From NCBI GenBank assembly GCA_026545225.1, contig CM048848.1:21430806-21494805 (forward strand): a DNA stretch of 64,000 bases, read 5' to 3'. The position numbers were made by a program, and so were the translations under genes. Shown here one piece after another: positions 1-10,979 of this stretch (position 1 is its first letter; each line of letters begins with the position of its first letter). The notes beneath the pieces were generated by a model. It was not told the origin of the DNA, did not search any database, and was given only the letters and a program-made list of their open reading frames with translations. This DNA comes from Cornus controversa. Its lineage: Eukaryota; Streptophyta; Magnoliopsida; Cornales; Cornaceae.

Positions 1-409
1 TTTATAATCTGCCTATTGATAAAGCTGACTTACAAACTCAACTTATACTGAATAAGGAATGGCCAGAGGATTACATAATTAATTCTTAGATAAAAATAAT
101 GTGATTGAAAATTTTATGAACTGTGTTATTTTGATGTTTGCTTCTAGTTGAAATACAGTTCGAAATACGGAAAGCTATCCCATTTTACTATGAACTGAAT
201 ATTTGAAATGTCACTAAGATAATTTATGTTATGTTTCTTTTGGTTGTTGGTCTATAAGGTTGAAGTTGGACTCTTTTCTTATTGGTTTCTTGTGGAAAGA
301 GACAACTTTGCAATTATTTTTGCTTACTTTTCTTGGCTTAACTATTGAAATTATTTTCAAATTGGAGTATTTTAGAAATTATTGTGGTGTATTTTTGTAA
401 TTTGTCACG
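1..409. other. AT-rich non-coding stretch
   Basis: No reading frame with a recognisable domain, no RNA gene and no clear repeat structure. It could be the interior of a transposon whose ends lie outside the window, because the next block looks like transposon subterminal repeats. Confidence 0.4.
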
Positions 410-545
410 AGATTTATTTGTGGCGATCAATTATTTATTAATATTAGTAATAGAATAGCCACGAATTAATTTCGTGGTAGAAAACAAACTTTTTGCCACG
501 ACAAATACTTCTGTGGCAAAGAGTTGAATTAGCAACGACTAGTTC
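410..545. repeat. Short inverted GCCACGA/TCGTGGC motifs, possible DNA-transposon subterminal repeats
   Basis: Several copies of a CACGA/GTGGC motif occur in both orientations, for example GCCACGAA facing TTCGTGG and GCCACGA facing TGTGGC. Clustered short palindromic motifs are typical of the subterminal zones of CACTA transposons. No CACTA terminus is visible beside them, and the motif differs from that of the CACTA end at 2607. The family call is therefore only inferred. Confidence 0.3.
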
Positions 546-1577
546 CTGTATTGAGATTGCTAATGGTTGGTCTTCTGTGAAGGATGATACAAATAGTTCA
601 AGTCAAGATAAAACCTTGAATGATACATCGAAGGTATACCTTGTTTACTTACTCTGACTATGAGCAGAAAGTCCTGAGTACTGTTTTGTCGTTGCTAAGA
701 ATTTATTGCAACTAAAGATCACTTTCAGATTTATATTTTTTTGGTCAATTACTGTATAATTTTCAATATTACCAGTGGAGCAACAATTATTATTGTAAAT
801 TTCAATTTCTTTTCATGTCTGATGTGCAAGATTTTTTCTTTCAGATTTTTGTGTCATGTTGAATTTCTAGCCAAGCCTTTAGAACTCAGTAATCTCGATA
901 CTGGAGTGAGAAATCTAGGTTCAATTCAATGATCTGGATGTTGCTCTTGTCAAAAGGAGAGACCCTCATTGTAAATTTTTCCTACAATAGATATACATGT
1001 ATAAATAGTCATGCTCTACCATTACAGTATTATTGTAATTAAGTTAGTATTGGTACTCGAATTAAGGTGCTGTTTGTGTGTTTGATAATGCAATTTTTTT
1101 TGTCCTTGCAATATAAAAATTTATTTAATCAGAAGCACCATTACATTCATCATTAGGCACATTTAAAAAACAAATAGGAAACACATGCCTGTTACAGACT
1201 CTAGACACCCATTGCAGCACTGCCCCCAAAACGCTGCAAGAGTTGTAACTAGAGCAACCTTTGAAATAGACATTTTCATTGCAGTTTAGAACTTACAATG
1301 AAGTTAAATTTTAAGCGAGAACATTTCATTTAGCATTGAACACTAAGCACTTAAGTGGGTCCTCACTTGTGCAACACACTCTTGATGTTCTAAAAAAACT
1401 ATTTTAATATTTAGAAAAGTCCTTTAGTGCTTAGAAAAGGAAAAAAATCAACATTATTTTATGCACACATTCAAATCTAAATAGAACAAGACATTAAATG
1501 ATACAATTCAAATCAAACTGAAAGCTTGCATGCTAGAAAATTGCAATTAAATTTCATTATATATTGATCTTTCTTTG
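546..1577. other. AT-rich non-coding stretch
   Basis: No supported gene. A 63-codon frame at 741-932 shows no domain and ordinary AT-rich composition. I see no transposon terminus or RNA gene. Confidence 0.4.
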
Positions 1578-1714
1578 CCTTCTCTCCTGTTGTACTTGCT
1601 CCATTGATCCTCTCTCCTTAACTCTCAGGATAATGAACCAGCGCAGCAGTAGCAGCAACAGCAGCAGTACCAGTAGCAGTAGTCTTCTCTCCTGTTGCAC
1701 TTGCTCCATTGCAC
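1578..1714. repeat. 31-bp direct repeat flanking an AGC/CAG-rich microsatellite
   Basis: A segment beginning TTCTCTCCTGTTG occurs at about 1578-1608 and again at about 1684-1714 with three or so differences. Between the copies is a run rich in CAG/AGC trinucleotides. It looks like a local duplication around a microsatellite. No coding function is supported. Confidence 0.55.
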
Positions 1715-1839
1715 CATTTTGTTTCGATTGCCTCTAAACTACGTCTTCAAGTTCAGTGTTTTGCTTAAGTTCATTTATAGCTAGAATGTCTTTTAAATGT
1801 TCACTGTATCTAGAAATATTTGTTAATGGTTGTAATTTT

Positions 1840-2045
1840 TAAGCATGCTAAATCATTTGAATGTATTAGCTTTGAAGGGATGCAAATTAGATATTGATAT
1901 TGTATGGAAGCACATACTTTTGGGTTGGAATGAAAGTTATTCATACTGTGTTTTTGGGTTGACTTTCATTTAAATATGTTAGCTTCGAATGCAAATTGGA
2001 TGTTGGTATTGTATGGTTTCACAGGTTTTTGGAATGGGGTATTAG
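1840..2045. repeat. Imperfect local duplication, AT-rich
   Basis: Two similar segments about 130 bp apart share the order TTTGAATGTATTAGCTT, ATGCAAATT and GATATTGTATGG, with substitutions. No gene is visible. The segment may be interior sequence of the CACTA remnant that ends at 2607. Confidence 0.35.
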
Positions 2046-2076
2046 AAAAAGGAATATTTCAAAAACAAAAAAAAAC

Positions 2077-2607
2077 CTTTATAAGGCGGACAATGGCCGC
2101 CTTTAATAATATGAGGCTTATCTTTTAAGGCGGGCCAAAGCTGCCCTTAATATTAAGCTTTTAAGGCGGGCCATAACCGCCCTTAATATTATGTGGTTTA
2201 GTTTCTAAGGCGGGCCAAAGCCGTCCTTAATATTATGTGGTTTAGCTTTTAAGGCGGGCATGGGCCGTCCTAAATAATTGAGATTTTAAGGCAGAAACTA
2301 ACCGCCCTTAATAATTGAGATTCTAAGGCAATAATTGACCGCCCTAAATAATTACACTTCTATGACGTGTAACGACCGCCTTGAATAATGGAACTTTTAA
2401 GACACTAAATAACCGCCTTGAAAAATTCTTTTAAAGGCGTTTCTAAAATTATTAAAGGCAGTTTCTGACTGCCTTTAAAAAGTTTTTGCATGCCTTTAAA
2501 AAAACTTAGTAATCATAACGCCTTAATAGAGGACAGGTCAGGGAGCGCCTTAAAAAGTCATTTAAGGCAGTTTTGGCCCGTCGTAAAAGACTAATTTTCT
2601 TGTAGTG
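2077..2607. mobile_element. CACTA (En/Spm-type) transposon right terminus with subterminal repeats
   Basis: The block ends at 2595-2607 with TTTTCTTGTAGTG, the reverse complement of the canonical CACTACAAGAAAA terminus of plant CACTA transposons. The preceding 500 bp hold about a dozen short motifs of the form AAGGCGG..CCGCCTTAA in both orientations, which is the usual subterminal array that binds the transposase. I found no matching left end and no transposase reading frame in the window. The element is either truncated or extends beyond position 1. Superfamily assignment is firm from the terminus plus array; autonomy cannot be judged. Confidence 0.8.
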
Positions 2608-2793
2608 ATATATATATATTGGACATCTAAATGCTTATCTTATCTCAGTTTAATTTGACATTAAGTATTTGACACGCATGGTATACTTAGGATCTCTAAC
2701 TGAAAATTTAATCAGATATTTTAATTGAATCTTTGAGTTCCACCTTTTTAAAAATTATTGACTTTGATATCTTGCTTGTATCATAACATCTTT
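2608..2793. other. AT-rich non-coding spacer
   Basis: Flank of the CACTA terminus with a short TA run. Nothing recognisable. Confidence 0.4.
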
Positions 2794-3330
2794 TGTAATG
2801 ACTCAATTTTTTATTGAGGGAATATAATTTTTCATTTAAGGATAGCATGGTAAAAAAAAACTCTTCTGATTAGATATTTAAGTGATATTTTAAGGATATA
2901 ATTTACATAATAAGTTATTCTAATTTGGGTCACCAAACAGGATTTTGTGTGGGGTATTATATAAAAATAATAAGAGGGTAACTAGAGTTCATTTTTTGAC
3001 AGCCCAAAATTAAGGAAGAAGAAGGATCAAAGGAGGAATAGAAGAATAAAGATTCAAGAAAGGACTATAGCAACAAGAGATTAATCATCTCTTAGTTGGT
3101 AAGTTTTTTTCTATCTTTTCCACCATAATTAGTATGCGATAGTAGTATTTATGACCTAATTATGTGGAGAATTTTAAATAAAAGATTCTATTATAAATGA
3201 TTTCATATCTTTATATATGTATCAAATGATGGAGCTGTGTGTAGTGACTTGTTTAAATTATGTAAATATTCATCATTGCTTTTAGACATTATCAAAATAC
3301 TGCTCCATTAGTAATACATTAGAACTTAGA
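2794..3330 (+). mobile_element. Possible degraded LTR fragment
   Basis: The stretch opens with TGTAATGACTCAATTTTTT. It continues into an AAG/GAAGAAG-rich purine stretch near 3010-3060, followed by a weak GT-rich segment. That order resembles the 5' half of plant Ty3 LTRs, including the one at 3800-7264 when read on the minus strand. I see no partner LTR, no target duplication and no internal genes. This is a tentative reading of sequence style, not a match. Confidence 0.25.
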
Positions 3331-3449
3331 AGGCTTCTATGGGTTTCTCTTCTTCTTCTTCCTAATTTTTTCCCTCCATTTTGAGCTTCAAAACTCAGAT
3401 AATTTCATTCTCAAATAACTCATTCCAATAATACTTGTCATCAATTTTT

Positions 3450-3799
3450 TGAGAAGTAAAATTACTGAGATCACTTCAACTACCGATGGTTACTATCTCA
3501 CTCAGGAAAAGTACAGTTCTAATCTTATTTCAAAACTAGGATAACTGATAATAAAATTGTCGATACACCACCCGAGTCCAACACAAGACTCACTCTATAT
3601 GATGGTGAAGCTCTTCACGATGACACCTTATATCAACAATTGGTTGGTAATTTGGTATATCTTACTATCACTCGTCCAGATATCTTTGATGCCGTCTATA
3701 TAGTTAGTCAATTCATGGATGCTTTACGATCCACCTATTTTGCAACAGTTCTTTATGTTCTTCGCTATCTCAAGGGTACCTCGTTTCATGGACTTCATT
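3450..3799 (+). pseudogene. Ty1/copia reverse transcriptase C-terminal fragment
   Basis: The frame contains TSTTDGYYLTQEKY and later YQQLVGNLVYLTITRPDI, then the RYLKGTSFHGLHF stretch. These are the standard C-terminal part of copia reverse transcriptase leading into RNase H. The canonical catalytic FVDD-type motif lies upstream and is missing. One apparent frameshift or stop occurs near 3540. The fragment ends at the insertion point of the solo LTR and continues at 7265. It is non-functional. Confidence 0.85.
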
Positions 3800-4640
3800 T
3801 GAAATACCCCCCAGAAAATTTCGCGCATGAGATGGCCAGTCTCATACACAAAACCTGGAAGATACATACAACTGGTAGCAACAAGCATAGAATACAAAAG
3901 ATATAATGAACAATTTTCTAATTGCAGAAAAGAAAGTTCCTCTGAATTAAAAATAACTGTTAACTAAACAAGTATATGTCCGGTAATACAATTTGGAAGT
4001 CCTGTAACCCAAGGACCCCTTAACCAGAATGAACCAAAGTTTTTAATTCTAAAATTAATACTAACAATCAAAGTCTTAAAAGGTCATAGTATGACCCTTG
4101 AAGAAGACAAGTTCCTATCCTGTAACTGATGAGATGAGACGTCTGCTACAACCAAACCCTAAAACTCTATCCTCGCGATGGAACCTGTCTGAAACCTGAA
4201 ATATCAACAAAGTGGGTTTAACCCACAAGCAAGTTCTATCTACTACATCCCAATCAGAGAACCAATATACATACCCTCAGTATAAGGGACACAAAAGAAA
4301 ACAATAGATTTAACATACAAGCTATTCTTATTCCAGTTTCATGTTTTCAAAACAATAGTCATTAATTATAATATCCCACCCAAATCCTTATTACGCAAAA
4401 GTGATCACATTTCTTATGTTCAGCAGAAATAAACATAACATGAAATAATATCAAGTTTAAGCAATCCTAACATGTCATCATTTAATCTTTTGATACCTTA
4501 ATAGGTATAGATATATACATACTAGTCATTTCCTATTTAGTTCATATTTTTCAGAAGTAAAATAATCTTATACATTGTTCCAACAAACCCTTATCATCCA
4601 ACAATGAACACATTCTTTAAGTTCAAAATAAAGAAAACAT

Positions 4641-4848
4641 ATGCATACATGTATAGATACCTTATTAGGTATGGGCGATCCTGACACGCCAAATAAAATG
4701 TATAGATACCTTATTAGGTATGGGCGATCCTGACACGCCGGGCAATCCTTACATGCCAAATAAAATACATAGATATCTTATTAGGTATGGGCGATCCTGA
4801 TACGCCGAGCAATCCTTACATGCCAAAATAAAATGCATAGATACATTC
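4641..4848. repeat. 67-bp tandem repeat inside the solo LTR
   Basis: The motif GATACCTTATTAGGTATGGG recurs at about 4656, 4705, 4772 (one mismatch) and weakly at 4839. Spacings are about 49, 67 and 67 bp. The first unit lacks an 18-bp piece containing GGCAATCCTTACATGCC. Each unit contains CCTTATTAGG, a near-palindrome. Such arrays are common in long plant LTRs and may be enhancer-like, but that is not shown here. Confidence 0.8.
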
Positions 4849-5219
4849 TAATATGCAATACAAAATAACAAGGTGCATTATGATTTAATTTGCACAAATC
4901 GTTATTTCAAATCATTTAACATGAAATTATCATCATAAGATAAATCGTTCACAAGTAGACTATAATCAAGTATTTGATGGGCATTTATATCCTTAAAGAA
5001 AATTACATTCAAGTAAATCAAATAGCTCAAACATCCATTAAAGAAGCAATTTCCCAACTCAACCTTTAATGCACTCAAATATATGAGGGAGTCTAAACCT
5101 AACTTTTATCTAGGTTTCTGGGCATATTTTACTGCTAAGAACCCTATTAAATCATGCTGGAATTTTTGAGAATTTTTAAAAAAATATTATTCTAGCAAAA
5201 AGAAAATAAACATAATTCG

Positions 5220-5830
5220 AGGCATACTTTCACAACCAACACAATCACAAGGGAGACTCATTTTGACATGAAATTTAAAACCCAAGTGCATTTTAATCCT
5301 ATAAAGTTACCTAAATTTTTCTAGAATTTTCTGGAATTTCAAAATATTTTCTAAAAATAAAAGAAGGTGAAAATCCAACTTTTAGACACTTTAAAAATAA
5401 ATTGAACAACAAGGAAAGATTATTTTGAGTTGAAAATTTAAACCCAAGTGTATTTATCCTCCAGAGAATTACATTAAAATTTTGGAAATTTTTTGGATTA
5501 TAAAAGTATTTTCTAAAATTACAGAATGTGAAAAACCCAACTTTTGGATACTTTAAAAATCAATTGAACAATAAGGAAAGATCATTTTGAGTTGAAAATT
5601 TAAACCCAAGTGTATTTAGCCTTCAGAGAGCTACAGTAGAAATTTCGGAAATTTTGAAAATTTCTAACTATTTTCTAAAATTAAAGAGGCTGAAAAATCC
5701 AGTTTTTGGACAATTTAAAAATTAATTTAAAGACAATGGTAAATAATTTTGATATGAAATTTAAACCCCAAGCCCCTTAAACTCCCAGGAAGTTGATATA
5801 AAATTTTAGGAATTTTTAGAATTATAAAAG
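5220..5830. repeat. About 162-bp imperfect tandem repeat inside the solo LTR
   Basis: The phrase AAACCCAAG recurs at about 5279, 5441, 5603 and 5764, with surrounding similarity such as TTTTGAGTTGAAAATTTAAA and CCAACTTTTGGA. About four diverged copies are present. This is a second, independent tandem array in the same LTR. Confidence 0.7.
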
Positions 5831-5904
5831 TATTTTTAAAAATTATTTTTCCAGATTTTCAAGTTTTCCCAAAAATTTCAAAAATACAAAATAAATATCA
5901 AAAC

Positions 5905-6150
5905 AATTCGGAATGGGCCCATATTGGACCCAGAGGTGGGTTCCGAGAGTGGGCCCCAAAAATAATTTTCCGGCCACCGGCGCCGGCGGCACGCGCCCCC
6001 ACGCGAGGGCGAACGCGTGGCCCCTTTTTTTTTTTTTTTTCTTTCTTCTTCCTTCTTCCTCGGCTGAAGCTCCAGCGGCCAACAATGGAGGCCGAGCTTC
6101 CCGATCACTTTCCGATCACTTCCAAGCACCGAATCGCGCATATGAATATA
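5905..6150 (-). other. GC-rich, CpG-rich segment with poly-purine run in solo LTR
   Basis: In an otherwise AT-rich LTR, about 5940-6020 is strongly GC-rich with many CpG. It is followed on the plus strand by a run of about 18 T at 6022-6040 and CTTCTTC repeats (purine-rich on the LTR sense strand). Open frames through it on both strands come from composition and show no domain. The array LTRs at 33417 onward have the same combination of purine run next to a GC-rich block. Confidence 0.6.
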
Positions 6151-7264
6151 CCATTGAACTAGTATAGATCTAAGCTACGTATTGGTACCAAAATTATCCC
6201 CTCTCGCGGACTAAATCAAAAACGCCCAATTTCAAGTTTCGAAAATCTAAAATTTTAAACTCAATTTCCCGTCAATCTACCCAACGGTTCATAACGAAAC
6301 TTTCAAGGATTGTTCTAGGAAGTAAGATCTACCTTTTAATCGAACAAAATCCCTCAAAATGATAAACACAGTAGACCCAAATTTCATGTTCGTATATATA
6401 TATACCCGCCTATACAATCATATATATATGTATATACATATGCAAAAATACTCTAAAACAGTACCAAAACTCCAAAATCCTAATGTTTAATTCACAGAAT
6501 TATTCTTAGCATGCAAAATCATTTAAATTTCATAATTAAATGCATACAAATTTCTAGCAACATGTCTATACAATTATCATAATTAATTCTCACAAAATTT
6601 ATCAACAGAAAAAAACAAACAATTATATACAAATCTTCAAAGTAAACACAATCCTCAAACCTAGACTATGCATACGGATTCAAAGGGGAAGAGAAGAATC
6701 AAACTTGCCTCTTTGACGATTCAAACACTCGTTTACCCGAACTCCTTCTCTCTTTCGTTTATTCTCCTGATTTTTGTGTGTAATGCAAACGGCAGAAACC
6801 CTAGTTTCTATTATCTTTTGTCCTAATCATTTTTATTCTATTATTATTATTATTTTTTTCTAAAAACTAAATAACTAAAAATAATAATAATAATAACCAT
6901 AATAATATAACTATAACCATGACCCAACAACTTAAGCATATCCTTAGCCCAACCATTCCAGCCCAGATTCCTCCCTAGCCCAATCCAAAGCATTTAAAAT
7001 ATTTAAATCAAATAATACACAATCAATAAACAATTAATATAAATTGATAAAAATAAAAATAGAGCAATTCACATGAAATGAAATAATTTATAAAGACAAC
7101 CAATTCACATAAAATAATAATTGTATAAAGACCTAACAATTCACATGACATGATAAAATGCATATAAAGGCATTCCACATGAATTGAAAAATAATAATAA
7201 TAATAATATAAAGAAATTTAAATTCTTTAAAATAATAGACGTCCAAATTTTTCGGGGTATTACA

Positions 7265-7763
7265 TCATTTCTCTTCTTAGTCACTACTTGTTCTTCGTAC
7301 TTATATCGATGCATACTGGGCTAGAGATCTCACAGATCGTCGTTCTACTTCAGGATTTTGCATCGTTCTTGGTGATTCACTCATCTCTTGGTGTAACAAG
7401 AAGTAGACTGTGATTGCCTATTCTAGTACTGAAACGGAGTACAGGGAATTTATTGATACTACTTCTAAGGTTCTATGGTTATGTTGACTCCTTTAGGATA
7501 TGAGAGTTTCCTCTTCCACTGCCACTCCTATCTATTGTGATAACAAAAGTGTTATTCAGATTGCACACAATGATGTTTTTCATGAACGCACTAAACACAT
7601 TGAAATCAATTGTCATTTTGTTCGTCATCATCTTCTCAAGGATACTTTATAGTTGTAGTTCATTACTTCTACTGATCAGTTAGCTGATATCTTCACCAAA
7701 TCTCTATCACCAAAACATTTTCGAGAGTTTGTCTCCAAACTGAAGTTGACTTCATATAGTTAA
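7265..7763 (+). pseudogene. Ty1/copia RNase H domain, decayed
   Basis: The frame reads YIDAYWARDLTDRRSTSGFC, then AYSSTETEYREF and later the YCDNKSVIQIAHNDVFHERT and TDQLADIFTKSL blocks. This is the complete copia-type RNase H with its D..E..D region. Several in-frame stops are present, including TAG after CNKK and two TAG codons in the TL-L-FIT stretch, most explained by CAG to TAG changes. The frame ends at TAA 7761-7763, 18 bp before the 3' LTR. It is the continuation of the fragment ending at 3799. Confidence 0.9.
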
Positions 7764-7781
7764 TTTTGAGTTTGAAGGAAC

Positions 7782-7947
7782 TGTTAGATTAAATATTATA
7801 TGTTGTATATACCTTTTCCCTTTCCTAAACCACCTAGGTTTACTTGTTTACTTAGCCTCCAAGTTTATGTGTCTATAAATAGGCCCTTTGTTTATTGTTC
7901 TCTATCAAACAATTCAATTCAATGTAATTCTCTCAATATTTCTAACA
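7782..7947 (+). repeat. Copia 3' LTR, 166 bp
   Basis: The sequence starts TGTTAGATTAAATATT and ends TTTCTAACA, giving an inverted TGTTAGA/TCTAACA pair. It lies just after the RNase H stop and a purine tract (GAGTTTGAAGGAAC), the expected polypurine tract position. A TATAAATAG box at 7874-7882 is a plausible promoter. The 5' partner is missing. Confidence 0.85.
7875..7882 (+). promoter_or_regulatory. TATA box of the copia LTR
   Basis: A TATAAATAG sequence lies in the middle of the 166-bp LTR, where the U3/R promoter of copia elements sits. Activity is doubtful because the element is a fragment. Confidence 0.5.
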
Positions 7948-7984
7948 CTTATATTTATCACAATTGAAATGCTCCTATTCTATT

Positions 7985-8700
7985 AATTATTATTTTTTTC
8001 CTAAGCAAACTTCATTAGAACAAAACCAACAAGAATACAACAGAGAGAGGGTCACAACACTCTAAAACACAACCACCGCAAGAAGCACCATTTGACTGAT
8101 ATTCCTATTATAATTGAATTTCTATTTTAGAGTTGTAATTTATTTTGTAATTTCTTGTTAGGCACGTTTTGGGTTTTAAGTAAAGCATAATCCTTATGTA
8201 ACAAGGAATGAATTTGGAGGCTCTATAAATGTAAGAAGTGTTAAAGGGAAAAAGAGAAAAAGAGAGGAAATATGTAAGAGGTTGGTGAGTGCTGTGAGAA
8301 GAGAGTATATGTAATTCTAGGAGAAAAATGTCTAGATAAAGAATTAAAGAGTATGTGTGGTAGGAATGTCTTTCGTGGGTTGTATTTTCTATTATCAATT
8401 ATAGTGAAATCTCTATCTCTATGAATGTACGTAACCGAAAAGTTTAGTGAATCATGTAAAATATTATATTATGTGTGAATATGTTTGTTATTTTTATATA
8501 TACTTGTATGATTGTAATGTGAAGATATAATTTTAACTGTGCAGAACAAATGACAATTAATTTCCAACAAATATCATAAAGCTGGCCTCCACCACCACCG
8601 ATCTAGCTGTTTGAAAAGCACCCCAAGAAATTCCATTACGCATAACTTGATTCCTATTCCACCAAATAAGCCATAAACCCACAGCTTTATGATTGGGTTA
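7985..8700 (-). mobile_element. LINE 3'-end fragment, minus strand, split by an LTR-like block
   Basis: Read on the minus strand, 8700 down to about 8575 encodes LWLIWWNRNQVMRNGISWG, resembling the WxxWxxRN region of the RNase H-like domain near the end of plant LINE ORF2. Further 'downstream', 8100 to 7985 reads ...TTCTAATGAAGTTTGCTTAGG and then an A-rich tail. This is the style of plant LINE 3' UTRs. The two parts are separated by about 470 bp that looks like an inserted LTR. The rest of the LINE is absent. Confidence 0.5.
8097..8574 (+). mobile_element. LTR-like insertion (copia-type style) within the LINE fragment
   Basis: The block has a CTATAAATG box near 8222, a purine-rich AGGGAAAAAGAGAAAAAGAG stretch, and a 3' part reading GAATGTACGTAACCGAAAAG followed by a T-rich tail. 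This order resembles the 3' half of Tork-type copia LTRs. TGATATT near 8097 and AATATCA near 8573 could be its termini, but the flanking 5 bp do not match, so the boundaries are uncertain. Confidence 0.35.
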
Positions 8701-10611
8701 CATTATATCATTTTTCCCTTCACAAGTGGAATTTTTTTCATGCACTCGATCTCTTTAGTTGGTAGGAGGAACACGTGCTATGCCAAACTTAGCATGTGAT
8801 TTCTTGGTTCTATTCTACTTGGTTAAAATTTCATATTTCTATGTTAAATCCAATCTTGTTCAAGATTTTAACGGGTAATCTAATATTTTTATAATAAAAT
8901 TCCTCTTTTTTTGAGTAAGTCAGAATAAGTCTTAAAATAAAAAATTAAAGGAATACAATGAAGCTTAATACACGCAATTGAACTCCCAAGTCCCAATAAC
9001 CAAAAAGAGAAAGTGACAAAGCAACCATCAATCTTTCACAACTCGACAGAATAAGTAGAATATCTCACGGCTCAAGAATGAAAATATGATAAAATTATAT
9101 ATATAAATATCCAAGATGAGTTGAATATGGTAGAGATGAAAATAATAAAATTATATACACTAGACAAAAAAATAATAAAAAATTATATAGATGGTGTAAA
9201 CGTGAACTTTGCTGTCACAAATTAATTAATCAGCACGGAGCCAAATTGTGCACCGACTCTGCAATTTTGGTGTTCAGCACAGAACCTAACGTAAGCAGTG
9301 CGAGTCCCAACACGGGCCAGCATTACACTCGGTGAAAACCACCGAAATTTCCAATATCGCAAACAACACTAGTGTGCATCAACGCCATGTTCTTGGTTCG
9401 ACTTTTTGTGTTTTATTTGAAATCACAACTAAAAATTATTAACATAATTTCTTTGTATTTAAGAAGGATTAAGTCATCAAATGATATGTTTTAAGTAAAA
9501 ATAATAATAATTAATTATAATATATTTTTTAAAAATATGATTAAGATAATAAATTGGCAGTAAGGACAAAAATCATAAAAACCTCAATCTGTCGCTACTG
9601 TGATAGGAAAAAACAATAAAACGCACGCCGTAGCACATTCTAATAATAATAAGATAGACCTTCAAAACATGGATGAAACTATTCGTAATTATTAGTTATT
9701 TAATTCAAATACAGTTCTAAATAGATACTCTTACTTAAGTTTGAAAAGTTTTGCAGGAATGTTTGACGGTTTAGAATTTGTTACAAACGAAATGACTACA
9801 AGGTCTATGAAGTGGTGTTTGAGGTCTACGAAAGATTTTGTGGTCCATAAAGTTGTATAAAAATTCTACGTAAATTTAATAGTAATATAAGATATAAAAT
9901 ATATTAGATACATATATAAATAAAAAATATAAAAATTCTATGCATCATATAAAGAATTTAACTCTTTTAAAAACTAATGCTCCATGGTTTACCATTTAGT
10001 TTACATATACAAATTATATGCAAATGCTAGTAAAGTATATTATTTATAAATGCCAAATTTTATGCTTTAAGTCACAAATTTAATTGATCCAAACAATGAG
10101 AAAAAGCATAATTGAAGACTAGAAGCTTGATGTAAACACATAAAACACATAACATAAAAAAAGCATAATTGAAGAAAAAAGAAGCTAAAATAGTGAGTAA
10201 TAGAGAGATAAAAAACTGTTGATTTTAAATTGTACAGTATGAACACACATAGAGAGAGAAAGATTTCAAATACGCATTAATAAAAAAAATTAAAAGAAAC
10301 TTGATCGACCTCCCGAAGACATCGGTCTGGTAGATATTGATTGACTTTTTGTCTTGCTAAAAATTCACATTTGGAAATAAAAATTCAATGCTAACAAATA
10401 AAAAAATTAAACTTAAAATTAATACCCAAATAACAACCCTCCTTGAATGCGAATTTGGTGTAATCTATTATAAAAGAAAATCGCCATTGATAAGTAGAAG
10501 TTTCATGTAAACACGTAAAATATATAACATAAAGAAAAAGCGTAATTGAAAAAGAAAGAAACTAAAATAATGCATAATACAGAGAAAAAATAGACACATA
10601 AAATATATAGC
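8701..10611. other. AT-rich non-coding region
   Basis: No gene, RNA or transposon terminus recognised. The region contains poly-A/T and TA runs. The segment 10121-10205 has a diverged second copy at 10495-10580 (listed separately). Confidence 0.45.
10121..10580. repeat. Diverged direct repeat, about 85 bp, copies about 375 bp apart
   Basis: The phrases AGAAGCTTGATGTAAACACAT, ACATAACATAAA and GCATAATTGAA at 10121-10205 reappear with substitutions at 10495-10580 as AGAAGTTTCATGTAAACACGT, ATATAACATAAA and GCGTAATTGAA. The repeat lies directly left of the minus-strand Tat insertion. It could be remains of an older element. Confidence 0.55.
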
Positions 10612-10979
10612 TGTTCGGTCTTAATTAATCAGCAAAGCAGACCAATTGATTAACAGTGCTTAAGGGCGTGCCAGAGCTGTGATGTCAGCACAATGTAAAT
10701 AATTGGTCGTACACAAGTATTTCATTTGGAGGTCGTGTTGGATTAAGCGATTGGCTGGGGAGAGAGAATACGAAACTCCCTGTTGAGCACTTTTTTGCCT
10801 CAATTAAGAGAACTTTCTGGAGTCCAATTCACACCAAACTCTCTATTCCAATATGCAAGATAAGTTACACCCATATATATATATATCAGTAACCATATAT
10901 GTATATACAAGTGCCGACCACTCTTTAGGATAACTCGTTAAATATCCTCAACCTTTAGAGTTTCAAGGAAAATGGGCTC

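Larger units (their letters stand above)
3800..7264 (-). mobile_element. Solo LTR, 3465 bp, Ty3-type, minus orientation
   Basis: The block starts TGAAATACCCCCC and ends GGGGTATTACA. It is flanked by a perfect 5-bp target duplication TCATT at 3795-3799 and 7265-7269, and it interrupts one copia reading frame. Read on the minus strand it begins TGTAATACCCCG, a start common in large plant Ty3 LTRs. No gag-pol, PBS or second LTR lies inside, so it is a solo LTR left by LTR-LTR recombination. The ends form an inverted repeat longer than the usual TG/CA. Interior features are two tandem arrays (4641-4848 and about 5220-5830) and a GC-rich segment near 5910-6140. Confidence 0.9.
3450..7947 (+). mobile_element. 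Truncated Ty1/copia retrotransposon remnant, split by a solo LTR
   Basis: A copia pol 3' end (reverse transcriptase C-terminus, RNase H) and one short 3' LTR are present. The 5' LTR, gag, protease, integrase and most of reverse transcriptase are absent. The coding sequence stops at 3799 inside the conserved ...LKGT..HGLHF region and resumes at 7265, because a 3465-bp solo LTR is inserted there. The 166-bp LTR beginning TGTTAGA and ending TCTAACA is like those of the short-LTR Ale/Retrofit lineage. The lineage is an inference from LTR size and ends. Confidence 0.85.

Noticed and set aside
741..932. 63-codon frame as a small gene
   Set aside because: No domain, no supporting signals, AT-rich context. 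Length is within chance expectation.
3800..7264. DNA transposon with terminal inverted repeats
   Set aside because: The 5-bp target duplication, TG..CA ends and LTR-style interior fit a solo LTR better. No transposase is present.
8108..8398. Minus-strand 96-codon frame
   Set aside because: It lies in an LTR-like purine/pyrimidine-biased block, and composition explains it.
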